From NCBI GenBank assembly GCA_002245135.1, contig NGBS01001262.1, positions 1-22,461 on the forward strand: DNA of 22,461 bases. Reading direction: 5' to 3'. The position numbers were made by a program, and so were the translations under genes. Source of the stretch: Proteromonas lacertae (taxonomy: Eukaryota; Sar; Bigyra; Opalinata; Proteromonadidae). The notes below the pieces were generated by a model. It was given only the letters and a program-made list of their open reading frames with translations, was not told the DNA's origin and did not search any database. This document shows positions 10,281 to 19,028 of this stretch, one piece after another; position 1 is the first letter of the stretch; every line of letters starts with the position of its first letter.

Positions 10281-13217
10281 ATGAATAAAACTGATATAAA
10301 AGACAGTAGCACTTCAAATGCTAACAGAAGTAGTGAAGAAGTATTATCAAAGATGATTGATAGTTTAGCTACTTCCATTAGCTATCTTCCCAAAGATCTT
10401 GATTCAATTTCTAGATATTATTACTTCTTATTGAATAGAAACGCCGAAAAAGTAAAATTCACCCTGGAAGAGATTAAAAAAGTGATATCAAGTAAAAAGA
10501 TTGAAGATTTAATGAAAGGAGCAACAAATGAAGAAAATCCGCATGATGATGTGATTTCATCTATAGTGAACAGTTTAACATTGAATGACTCATTTATGAG
10601 TTTCAATGAAAGTATAGAGATTAATGACTTTCCAGAAAAGAGAATCTTTATTAGAGAATGTTACAAAGAGAAATACATTGAGATAATGAATGATATAAAG
10701 ACTTCAAAGAATGAAAATCCTCATTTTGTAGTGATTGGTCAAACAGGTAATGGAAATACTTCATTTGGCTATTTTATGTTAATGAATATAAAGAATGAGA
10801 AAGAAGATGTATTGAAAGGAAGAGAGATTTATTTTATAAAATCTGAAGATTCAATGGTTTATAAATATGTCAAGAAAGGAGAATGTTATGTATTAGAACA
10901 TTTACATGATTGTAATATTGATAATGTGAAAAATTCAATCATTATTTGTGATAGTTATGGTAAAGCTTCTACTGATAATATCATAATCTCCATAAGTTCT
11001 CCAAAGAAAGAATTATATAGATATTATATGAATAACAATTCAAAAACAATATATTTTGATATATTTAGTCCAAATGAAGTTAGAATATGGTTTAAAACTT
11101 GTTTAAACTATGACAATGGGGTTGTTGATGAAAATGTGATAATTGATTATGGTTATAATCCTAGATACATTCACAATCATTATATTTATAGAGATGTATT
11201 TCAGAGAGATTATTGGGATGAATATAGAAAGATATTACAAAGTATAATTCATTTCAAAGAGTTTAAAGAGTTTATTGATGAATATCTGTTAAGTAGAAGA
11301 TATGAAGAAAATGAAATACTGAATTTAGCATTTCATTACAATTTAAAAGATGGTAAACCTCAAAAGTATTTGAAATTCAATTCAAAAAGAATTTCTTATG
11401 TGTTTATGAATAATATATCAAGAGAGTTTTTTGAAGAAAAAGCTGTTGATGAAAATTACTATATATATCGAATATATAAAGAAATGGATGATGAAGAAAT
11501 AAAAGCTATTCTCTACAGAATGCTTGTAATATATATAATATCATCTAATCCAGAAATAGTTAATGATATTACAAAATCCATGGAAAATAATATTCATACA
11601 AAATATAGTCATTTTTATATTTGTAGCTATGAAGGAAACAAGAATAAATCACAATCTTGTTACTTTCTAAACGAGCAGAATGATCGATATGACTTCATCG
11701 TAAGTGACTGTGTATTTAAAGTGTTTTATGATGATTCTTCACTTCAAATCAATGATGATGACCAAAATGAGATTTATAATGTATTTTTTTATCATGACTT
11801 ATATACTTTATAGTGTAATGTTTACTCCTCAAAAAAAGATAAAGAAAAATTAGAATCAAAAGAAGTAATAATCCAAAGAGAAGGATATGTTCGAGATGGT
11901 TTAGTTTTAAATGATAAATATTTAGAGAAATATTTTACTGTAAAACGATTAAACGAATTGAAGATCAGTCAAAATAATGAATCATTACCACCTGTTACTC
12001 ATATAAATACTCATTCTAGATTTGCTCCAGGAAATGAATTTGGTTTTGCTGATGAAGATGATAAAATAGAAAAAGATGAAGATGAAGATGAAGATGAAGA
12101 TGAAGATGATGATGATGATGATAAAAACAAAAAGAAGATCAATAAAGAAAAGCCAACCATCAGTTTAAAACCCAAAGCATTTAACATAAGAATAGACAAA
12201 AAACTGTTAGATGATATTCCATCAAAGAAAGAAAAAATACCTAATGATATTGATTTACAATTAAATGAAATTATCGTTGATAACAAGAAAGGATCATTGA
12301 TAATAAATAAACATGATTTGATTAATAGAGATTGCTATAAAACTATATTGAACTTAATAACCAATAGTAATAGTGAAGGAAATAGAGATTATTTAATATT
12401 TGGAGTAGAAGGAATTGGTAAAACAATTCTAAGCTATTATTTGTGTTATTATTATAGTCATTACTTATTTTCTGAGAATGGTAATTACAATGTATTATTT
12501 ATATCGAATGAAAACAAGTTTTATTATGCTCCAAAAGAAACTGGTGTGTTTATGAGAATTAATAAAAATGAAATACCTAAAAATGGGAAATTAGTGATAA
12601 TAGCTGATGATATAATGATAAAAAGTAATGATTATACTGATACTGATATTATGATATTATTCAGTAATCCTTATTTGAGAAAATATAAAGAATTCAAATC
12701 TAAAAGAACTCCTATGGTTATTTATATTCCTCCATTTACTGAGAAAGAGGCAAATCACTATTATGCTTATGATGAACAACCAGAGGAATATGGATATATT
12801 CCTGGTTTATTTATACATGATGAAGATGAAGATGAAGACTATTTGGAAGGATTAAAAAATGAATTTAAAAGACAATTAGAAGGGTTTTCTTTTTCTGAAT
12901 ATGCTTCAGAAGTAAGTAAATATCCTGAGAATGGAACAATAAATATGACAAATATTTCATGTTATCAAATAAAAGATGGTGATTTAACACAAATAGAAGG
13001 ATATGGAAATATATCAAAATGTACAGGCAGAATGGCAATGTATGGTGTATATCAAGATCTTTTCCGTCCAAATTATTACACAACAAGCAAAACTAGAAGA
13101 AGAAGAAGAATTGAATTTGAAATTGATGGAGATCCTTATTGTAAGGATGAAAGTGAAGATGAAGATAGAGATGAAGATAAAGAAAGTTGTGATAATGAAG
13201 ATGATGATATTGAATAA
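10281..13217 (+). CDS. Tandem Crinkler-type P-loop NTPase protein, two exons
   Basis: Two long frames lie in the same frame, separated by one TAG. That TAG is best read as the acceptor of a 33-nt intron (11781-11813, GTATTTTTTT...TTTATAG). Exons are then 10281-11780 and 11814-13217, 967 aa. Module 1 has IRECYKEKYIEIMNDI (near 128), a P-loop-like turn (about 152-162, non-canonical), IIICDSYG and ISISSPKKELYRYY. Module 2 has RDCYKTILNLI, a canonical Walker A GVEGIGKT (697-704), LVIIADD as Walker B (near 760) and ILFSNPYLRKYKEF with a YIPPFTEKEA element. The order R-x-C-Y-K, P-loop, D-x-x, S-S/N-P, lymP-like is that of the NTPase part of Crinkler (CRN) proteins. A Glu/Asp run (near 12060-12120) lies before module 2 and an acidic tail follows it. 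There is no signal peptide, LxLFLAK leader or recognised nuclease domain, so an effector role is not implied. Family confidence is good; function is unknown. Confidence 0.75.
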
Positions 13218-13562
13218 ATACTTTCTATTCTTTATATCTCACAATTCCATTTTATAGAGTTTTTATACAACTAAAATAAATATATTGAAATTATGCTTCT
13301 TACTTATTATTTTCTCTAATTCGACTAACAAATGGTCAATCTGCAAATAGTCATCTGTTTTTTTTATCACACAAATGGTTGCTTGAAGTTATATACACAT
13401 AGAAATTTAATCTCATTCAATACAACAAAAACAAAGAATAATTAAAATAATATCCGTTACATTAATGTTGAATGATTGATTATTCCTTATTAATACTGTT
13501 TAATCTATTAATGCGATTATATTATTATTTATAAATTGTAATTATGTAGCAATATTATATAT
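13218..13562. other. Noncoding A/T-rich flank before the Polinton
   Basis: About 345 bases with stops in all frames follow the Crinkler-type gene. The only patterns seen are a poly-T run (near 13360) and two loose ACAAATGGT matches (near 13328 and 13371). This is probably 3' flank of the host gene up to the element boundary. The exact boundary cannot be set without the other end of the element. Confidence 0.45.
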
Positions 13563-13680
13563 GTATAACCGTAAGAATATCACTGTAGGTGGGTAACCCG
13601 TACCAGACTATTCTTAGGTGCCTTCTACAGGTAAGAATAAGCGATTTGAGTGTAAATTAGTTTTTGGTACGGGTTATACT
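13563..13680. repeat. Cluster of short inverted and direct repeats at the probable left Polinton end
   Basis: A GC-richer patch. TAACCCGTACC (13594-13604) is the perfect reverse complement of GGTACGGGTTA (13666-13676). GTATAACC (13563-13570) pairs with GGTTATAC (13672-13679). TAAGAATA (13572-13579 and 13632-13639) pairs with TATTCTTA (13609-13616). CTGTAG (13583-13588) pairs with CTACAG (13625-13630). Read on the minus strand the right edge begins AGTATAACCCGTACC, and AG is the usual Polinton terminal dinucleotide. It could be a terminal inverted repeat, two abutting element ends, or a tiny foldback element. Confidence 0.55.
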
Positions 13681-13763
13681 GGAGCAAGTGGTGAGTTTAA
13701 ATTTCTTTATATATTTTAGTGTATGAGTAATTTTATGGGTTAAAATTTTTCTTTTGTTTTTTG

Positions 13764-13770
13764 TATATAA
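13764..13770 (+). promoter_or_regulatory. Possible TATA element before first Polinton ORF
   Basis: TATATAA lies about 50 bases upstream of the ATG at 13821. Similar boxes stand before other ORFs of the element (near 14917, and on the minus strand just upstream of 17978 and 18811). In such A/T-rich DNA each one alone is weak evidence. Confidence 0.3.
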
Positions 13771-13820
13771 TTTCATTTAACTTTTTCTTATTGTTTTTTA
13801 TCAATCATAATTTCAAAAGA

Positions 13821-14162
13821 ATGTCAAGAATTTGGATCGAGAATGTTAATATAGAAGATAGAAATAAGCGTGAAGATGAAGACTTTGAAAGAATCTATGC
13901 AATCATTGAAAGTGAAGTAGCTAGAATAGTAGCTGAGCCACCTCCAGTAGTAATGTGGTATACTTCTGATACAGCTGATGAGGATGACAGAAAGTATGAA
14001 GAATGGCGTGCAATTCATAAACCAACCAGAGTAGCACAAGCAACCATACGCCCTAGAAAATGGGTTGATCCTGAAGAAGAGCGCAGAAAAACAAAGATGT
14101 TAAAGCGTTATGGTATTGATGAAAAAAACATCATTGAAGAAAGACTAAGATTTCATAACTAA
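13821..14162 (+). CDS. Polinton accessory protein, unrecognised (113 aa)
   Basis: I do not recognise this protein. The start is the ATG at 13821; the frame is open further upstream only with a non-ATG codon and an A/T-rich hydrophobic-looking run that is probably leader. The product is highly charged (about a third Asp, Glu, Lys or Arg). It begins MSRIWIENVNIEDRNKRED, has a helix-like stretch around ERIYAIIESEVARIVAEPPP, and a basic centre with TRVAQATIRPRKWVDPEEER. There is no signal peptide or membrane segment. It is the first ORF inside the left end of the element, followed after 128 bp by the zinc-ribbon ORF on the same strand. Codon use is less A/T-biased than in the host LRR gene. Confidence 0.6.
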   Translation: MSRIWIENVNIEDRNKREDEDFERIYAIIESEVARIVAEPPPVVMWYTSDTADEDDRKYEEWRAIHKPTRVAQATIRPRKWVDPEEERRKTKMLKRYGIDEKNIIEERLRFHN

Positions 14163-14290
14163 TTCTTAAATCATTGGTTTTAATTGAATTTTTGTTATTT
14201 GATTGGCTGAATAGAAATAAACATAATATTACATAATTCTTTTCATTCATAAATTTCTTGCGATTTTTGAAATAATCTACATAAATTAAA

Positions 14291-14875
14291 ATGAGTGATA
14301 TACAAAACGAATTAGATGCTAATATTGAAAAACACTTACAAGAAGGTGAAATGTATGAGAATGATATGTCTGAAGTAAAATCATTAATTATTAAAGTATT
14401 CAAGGATATGTTGGATGGTATGTATTCTGTGATTGAAGAGTATGAAGATGATCCAGAATGGAGTGAACAACCAGGTGATGATATTGATATAACAATGGAA
14501 GAAGAAGAAGTGAAGGAAGAAAAACAAAGTGAATCTAAATCTAAAAAAAGAAAGGATATAACAAAGTCAGATTCAGATTCACAAGTGTGTAGTACTTGTG
14601 GTAAGAAGAAAGCTAATGATGAATTTGGTTATAAGAGTGAAGGTGTATTCTATAAATCTTGTACAGAGTGTAGAAATAAGAAGAAGAGAAGATATGAAGA
14701 AGTAAAGAAAGGAAGTGATAATAGTGGAGAAGATAAGAAGCGTAAAGTAGAGAATAGTTCCACTGCCGAGGGTCGACCAAAGGTAGATATTGCTAAAGTA
14801 GATTGTTCTACAAGTCCTATCCCGGGGGTAGCTACAGTAGATCTAACTACATCACCTACCTGTATAATTAATTAA
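14291..14875 (+). CDS. Polinton accessory protein with C-terminal zinc ribbon (194 aa)
   Basis: Residues 1-70 are acidic and helical. Residues 71-95 are Lys/Ser-rich (SKSKKRKD, a possible nuclear signal). Residues 100-127 form a four-cysteine cluster C100-x2-C103-x20-C124-x2-C127 (CSTCGKKKANDEF ... SCTECRNKKKR), a zinc-ribbon pattern seen alone or beside HNH nucleases in many giant viruses, phages and protist genes. No HNH residues follow, so nuclease activity is not supported. A KKRKVE basic signal follows near residue 150, and the tail is Ser/Thr/Pro/Val-rich. ATG 14291 is the first in frame. The protein probably binds nucleic acid; its role in the element is unknown. Confidence 0.65.
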   Translation: MSDIQNELDANIEKHLQEGEMYENDMSEVKSLIIKVFKDMLDGMYSVIEEYEDDPEWSEQPGDDIDITMEEEEVKEEKQSESKSKKRKDITKSDSDSQVCSTCGKKKANDEFGYKSEGVFYKSCTECRNKKKRRYEEVKKGSDNSGEDKKRKVENSSTAEGRPKVDIAKVDCSTSPIPGVATVDLTTSPTCIIN

Positions 14876-14939
14876 CTTTTGGTTTAAAATTCATTTTTAT
14901 ATTTCTATACGTTTTTATATATAAATAATTTCACATAAT

Positions 14940-15323
14940 ATGCCATATAATTCATCTTTAGTTATGTTAGGTGATATGAAAGATACTTTAAATGGTTTGA
15001 AACAAGAACTGTATATTTTATTAGGTTGTGTAGTTCTATGGGTTCTTTATAAATGCAAGAGAATATGTGCATGGTGTTATCATAAAGCCTGTCCTCCAGA
15101 ATTAAGTGAAATATTAGCTGAGCCAGAACCTGCTGTTCAATTAGCATTAAGAAAATCTACTATTGTTTCTGCTATTCCATTTACTTTAACACCTGAAAAT
15201 AGTAGAATAAATTCTAGAAATGCTAGTGATAATGAAGATGAAGAGCAATTAGAAACAGAAATAGAAATTATTCCTATTAATAAACCTGAGATTGAAATTC
15301 AAAAACCAATCATAAATATTTAA
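14940..15323 (+). CDS. Polinton accessory membrane-anchored protein (127 aa)
   Basis: A short N-terminus is followed by one hydrophobic segment at about residues 24-38 (LYILLGCVVLWVLYK). Next comes a Cys- and Lys-rich juxtamembrane stretch (CKRICAWCYHKACPP, 39-53), then a polar acidic tail (NEDEEQLETEIEIIPI). This is the layout of a single-pass membrane protein with four cysteines next to the membrane, possibly lipid-modified or metal-binding. It lies 64 bp after the zinc-ribbon ORF, with TATATAAATA just upstream of its ATG. Small single-span proteins occur in Polintons and their viral relatives, but I cannot match this one to a named family. Confidence 0.6.
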   Translation: MPYNSSLVMLGDMKDTLNGLKQELYILLGCVVLWVLYKCKRICAWCYHKACPPELSEILAEPEPAVQLALRKSTIVSAIPFTLTPENSRINSRNASDNEDEEQLETEIEIIPINKPEIEIQKPIINI

Positions 15324-15505
15324 TTTTATATATAGTCTTTTTTTCGTATTTGATTTTTGAAAGTTATTTTTTGTACCCCCTTAAATATTACATAAAGAAA
15401 AACCGTTTTATTTTTCATTCACACTTTTCTTACTCATTTTCAGTATTTTATTTTTTTCATTTTTTACTTTAATAGAAAATTAATTATTCAATCATTCAAT
15501 CAAAA

Positions 15506-16678
15506 ATGCCAGCAGACAGAGTCAAACAACCAACCAATTCAGAATTATGCTCCCAGCTTCCATTAAAGGGACAGGCTTATGAGTTCTATCAGAAAGTGAG
15601 TCGTAACATCCAGCATTTAAAGACATTTTGCGACGAAATGTATATTCAAAGTTTGGCTTATGATGACAGCAAAAAATCAAAGAAGAAGCAAAGTCCACCA
15701 CAATTCAACTATATCGAATTAGAGAAGTCAGCTACAGCAGTTTATTATTGCTTTTCATGTAAGTTTGATAATCAGAAGTTAATTCCCATTAAACATCTAG
15801 AGACATTAGATCAAAATGAGTATATGAATTTATACTTTAGTGACGAAGAGATGAAGAGTATAGTAAAACCAGATGTAAAACAGATTAAACCTTTTATTCA
15901 ACCTCAGTTAAAACAACAACAACAACCACAACAAGAACCACCACCACCAACTGTACCTCAAAAACCTAAAAGAGTTTATAAAAGAAGAACTGATACTGTA
16001 AAGAAACCTAAAACAAAAGCAGTTATTGATAGTGATGATGAATTAATTCATTTAAAGAAAAGAAAGATTGTTAAGGATTCTGATTTTGTTGACGAACCAG
16101 TGGGTATAATTGTGAAAGATACTGAATCAAGAACATCTGCTGATGATTTATTAAGTAGCCAAAGTCCTACCTTTACACCTCCAATGTCACCAAGGTCTGA
16201 TACTACACTTCTTGATGTTACTGATATTGATATACTGGATGCTGAATTGAAATATTTTAATGCTGAAATAACTAAAAAAGATGAAGAAAAACAAAAAGAG
16301 ATAGAAGAGAAAATTAAGCATCAAGATGCAGAGAGAAAGAAACAAGAAGATGAAGAAAAAAAGAAAAAACAACAAGAAGAAGAAAGAGTTAGAAAAGTAC
16401 AAGAAGAAGCAGAGAGAAAGAGAAAACAAGAAGAAGCAGAAAAGAAAAGAAAAGAAGAATTAGTGGTTATTAGAATGCTTCAAGAAGAAGAGAATATGAG
16501 ACAACAAGAAGAGTTAAGAAAGAAATGGGTATTAGAACAAAAGAGACAAATGGAAGAAAAGATGAAAAAAGAAAACGATGAATTAGAAAAGAAGATGGAA
16601 GAAGAGTTTAAGAAAAGAATTGAAGAAGAGAAAAGAAAGAAAGCTGAAGAGTTTGAGAAGATGATGAAGAACTTATAA
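15506..16678 (+). CDS. Polinton accessory coiled-coil protein (390 aa)
   Basis: Residues 1-115 look globular (SQLPLKGQAYEFYQKVSRNI, then YYCFSCKFDNQKLIPIKHLE). Residues 130-160 are Pro/Gln-rich. Residues 150-195 are strongly basic with several candidate nuclear signals (KPKRVYKRR, KKPKTK, LKKRKIVK). Residues 200-245 hold a Ser/Thr/Pro stretch (TFTPPMSPRSDT). From about 250 to the end the protein is almost entirely Glu/Lys/Arg/Gln, a long charged single helix or coiled coil. The 182-bp leader is A/T-rich. The unusual composition makes homology hard to judge by eye. The globular N-terminus is the best part to search with. It converges on the integrase gene. Confidence 0.6.
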   Translation: MPADRVKQPTNSELCSQLPLKGQAYEFYQKVSRNIQHLKTFCDEMYIQSLAYDDSKKSKKKQSPPQFNYIELEKSATAVYYCFSCKFDNQKLIPIKHLETLDQNEYMNLYFSDEEMKSIVKPDVKQIKPFIQPQLKQQQQPQQEPPPPTVPQKPKRVYKRRTDTVKKPKTKAVIDSDDELIHLKKRKIVKDSDFVDEPVGIIVKDTESRTSADDLLSSQSPTFTPPMSPRSDTTLLDVTDIDILDAELKYFNAEITKKDEEKQKEIEEKIKHQDAERKKQEDEEKKKKQQEEERVRKVQEEAERKRKQEEAEKKRKEELVVIRMLQEEENMRQQEELRKKWVLEQKRQMEEKMKKENDELEKKMEEEFKKRIEEEKRKKAEEFEKMMKNL

Positions 16679-16817
16679 GTATTAATATATACTTTAAATT
16701 TGTCTGGTTTATGCTTTAATCCATATACTTGAAAAAAGCACTTTGAATTCATTACTTTGATGAAAATTGGTGTTTGTTTTATATGTAAAAAATAACATAA
16801 ATAAAAAACATAAAAAA

Positions 16818-17978
16818 TTATACGAAATCATTAAATAGCGAATTTTTCTTATATACTCTACCATATCTACTTTTTCTGCCTTCTGGTACTGGTTGAATAT
16901 CTGGTTCTATAGGTTGTGCTTCATTATTTATACTATGAATTTGTCTTAATCTAAACTTACCATTTGTTGTAATACTATTAACTGGTACTCTTTTTATTTC
17001 ATGAGATTTGAATCTATATGAGCCTATATCTCTAGGATTGAATTCTCTAGGTATTGTTCCATCCAAGTTCTTAACAGAATATGAAAATGGTCCAACTTTG
17101 TGTATTTGGTATACTTTATCAGTATAATAAGTAGTTTTTTGAAGTTTGTTATCTCTACGTTCTTTTATTCTGACAAAATCATCAGCTTTAAAATGAGTAT
17201 CACTTTTACGCTTCTTTAAGTTTCTAGCATGGGATTCTTTATACAATCTATCTTGGACTTCAAAATCATTGAATACTTCATTTGGAGTTAGATTATTGAG
17301 TGCAGAATGTGGTTTTGCATTGTAATCATCTACAACAGTATATACTATATTACACAATGATTCAATATTGTTAATTTTATCAAATTCTTCATCAGAAAAT
17401 GTATTAATTTTTCTATAAAACATATCTTTAATAGTTCTCACACATCGATCCAATATTTTCATTATATTATGTTCATTACGTTCTTTAAGTATAAATCGTA
17501 TATGATTTTTGTTAAACAAATCTAAAAATTTCTTACCATAGATAATACCAGACTCTTCATCTGACAATATACTTCCTACAAAACGAGCGTTTTCATCCTT
17601 AGGTTGCATACCCTGATAAAACCATTTTTCAAACACTGGATATACATCATTTTCTGATTTAGATTTAACATAATATATCCAACACTTACGACTAACAACT
17701 TCTATAATTAACAAAAATGGAACTTTTGTATTGTTGAAAAACACCAAATCTATTTGATATGACCCAGGTAACTTTTCAATTTCATATTTAATTCTATTCC
17801 TTTTAGTTGCAGTGATTTGATAATCTGGTTTAGACTCTACAAGTTCACTACTAGCTTTTTTAATGTCAGATTTTTTAAAGTTATTCTCAAGTTCATTTAC
17901 AGAGAAATTAATAAAGTCTCGTTTGTTTAAATAACCATATGTTTTGTATAACTCATTTATTTTATCTTGTAGTGACAT
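16818..17978 (-). CDS. Polinton integrase (retroviral-type, RVE family)
   Basis: Catalyses insertion of the element's DNA into the host chromosome. The 386-aa frame looks whole. The RNase H-like core spans about residues 70-215, with acidic catalytic positions in YQIDLVFF (Asp77), ILSDEESG (Asp140) and the helix carrying ILDRCVRTIK (near 177). PHSALNNLTPNEVF follows, as in RVE integrases. Residues about 265-330 (DDFVRIKERRDN ... VYQIHKVGPFSYSVKNLDG) fit the SH3/chromo-like C-terminal domain of Polinton and Ty3-type integrases. The N-terminal 60 residues are helical; no HHCC zinc finger is visible. It is on the opposite strand to the polymerase, and 65 bp separate its ATG from the stop of the next minus-strand ORF. 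Confidence 0.88.
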   Translation of the reverse strand: MSLQDKINELYKTYGYLNKRDFINFSVNELENNFKKSDIKKASSELVESKPDYQITATKRNRIKYEIEKLPGSYQIDLVFFNNTKVPFLLIIEVVSRKCWIYYVKSKSENDVYPVFEKWFYQGMQPKDENARFVGSILSDEESGIIYGKKFLDLFNKNHIRFILKERNEHNIMKILDRCVRTIKDMFYRKINTFSDEEFDKINNIESLCNIVYTVVDDYNAKPHSALNNLTPNEVFNDFEVQDRLYKESHARNLKKRKSDTHFKADDFVRIKERRDNKLQKTTYYTDKVYQIHKVGPFSYSVKNLDGTIPREFNPRDIGSYRFKSHEIKRVPVNSITTNGKFRLRQIHSINNEAQPIEPDIQPVPEGRKSRYGRVYKKNSLFNDFV

Positions 17979-18043
17979 TCAAACAATATATAAAAAATAT
18001 GAATGATATATATTTAAAGAATTAATGAATTAAAATAATTAAA

Positions 18044-18811
18044 TCATTCTTCTACCTCTCCCAAATCCTTATCACTTAAAGCGTTACCAAAGTTAATAGA
18101 CTTAGCAGCACTAATAAAACCATTACTAATTACTTTCTTAGCAGGGAATGGTCTACGAGTACTAATTAAATCACTATCTTCTATCTTAGTTCTCTTAATT
18201 CTTGGAGGTGAAACAAATTTGTTTTGATTAGCTTGTTCTTTCTTAATTTTCTTCTCATTACTTCTTCTAATAGTTGTAGCTAAATCAGGATTTTCATCAT
18301 AACCAACAATATCACTACAAACTCTATGATTAACAAAGTTTTGAGTACCATTACTCTTAATAGAGATTTGATTATCAACAACACTTACAGCAATTTTACT
18401 ACCAACATCAACATCAGATGGAACTCTATAGTTACTATTATCCCATATCATAATAGAATTGAAATTGTGGAAGTATTTAATACCATGTTGAGGTTCTCTA
18501 CATCCTACACTAATCAAATATCCACGAATGATTTTTTCTATAAAGTCATTCTCGTTTCTATCATAAATTTGTTTCAATACATATTTCACTTCATCAGCTG
18601 AATATGTTTCAAAATCTCTTCCATTATTAATTACAACTTTATGATCCAAATCATGAACAAAAGTAATCAATACATATTGACTAGTTTTAGTAGGCTTAAC
18701 TGTAATACTCTCAACAGTTCCTTTAATAATCCACTTGTTACATAACTTTGGATTCTTGTAGTAATCACTGAATTCTACATCTGTAGCTTCATAGGGTGTT
18801 TCGTTACTCAT
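18044..18811 (-). CDS. Polinton accessory protein, possible OB-fold nucleic-acid-binding protein (255 aa)
   Basis: Not recognised with certainty. Residues 20-150 alternate beta-like segments (KWIIKGTVESITVKPTKTSQ, YVLITFVHDLDHKVVINNG, GSKIAVSVVDNQISIKSNG) in a way that suggests an OB-fold, as in single-stranded-DNA-binding proteins. A helix lies between them (DEVKYVLKQIYDRNENDFIE). Residues 185-240 are basic and disordered with nuclear-signal-like runs (NEKKIKKEQ, PPRIKRTK). The start is the ATG at 18811, with TTATATAAA just upstream. It lies upstream of the integrase on the same strand and divergent from the polymerase, a position that fits a replication partner. Function is inferred from predicted structure only. 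Confidence 0.55.
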   Translation of the reverse strand: MSNETPYEATDVEFSDYYKNPKLCNKWIIKGTVESITVKPTKTSQYVLITFVHDLDHKVVINNGRDFETYSADEVKYVLKQIYDRNENDFIEKIIRGYLISVGCREPQHGIKYFHNFNSIMIWDNSNYRVPSDVDVGSKIAVSVVDNQISIKSNGTQNFVNHRVCSDIVGYDENPDLATTIRRSNEKKIKKEQANQNKFVSPPRIKRTKIEDSDLISTRRPFPAKKVISNGFISAAKSINFGNALSDKDLGEVEE

Positions 18812-19028
18812 TTTATATAAGGGAGAGATGAAAATAAAAAATGATTAAAAAATGTCAAGAAAAATGAAAATGAAATTTTCTTTTTATTTTTAAAGTCGAC
18901 CAATCAAATCATCCGACCAATCAAATTTCATATTTCCATTTTTGATTTATTTCTCGAATTCTGTCTATATAATGAGCAAACATAAAAAGCTTTTAAAAGC
19001 ATTTTTTAAACTTCTAGAACAAACTTTT
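18812..19028. promoter_or_regulatory. Divergent Polinton promoter with twin CCAAT repeats
   Basis: This region lies between the OB-fold-like ORF (minus) and the polymerase region (plus). A 13-base direct repeat CGACCAATCAAAT occurs at 18897-18909 and 18914-18926 (17-bp period), each copy containing a CCAAT box. TATATAA follows at 18966-18972 on the plus strand, and TTATATAAA lies just before the minus-strand ATG. CCAAT boxes with a TATA box 40-70 bp downstream suit a eukaryotic promoter for the polymerase. Confidence 0.5.

Noticed and set aside
11811-11813. TAG as a stop codon or read-through site in the Crinkler-type gene
   Set aside because: A 33-nt GT-AG intron with the same form as neighbouring introns explains it more simply.
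12011-12286. Minus-strand frame with a long Ser run
   Set aside because: Complement of the GAT/GAA acidic repeat in the Crinkler-type gene.
13003-13257. Plus-strand 84-aa Lys/Glu/Ile/Met-rich frame
   Set aside because: Shifted-frame shadow of the acidic tail of the Crinkler-type gene.
16187-16752. Minus-strand Phe/Leu/Ser-rich frames that look like membrane proteins
   Set aside because: Complement of the Glu/Lys-rich coiled coil; composition is fully explained by the antisense.
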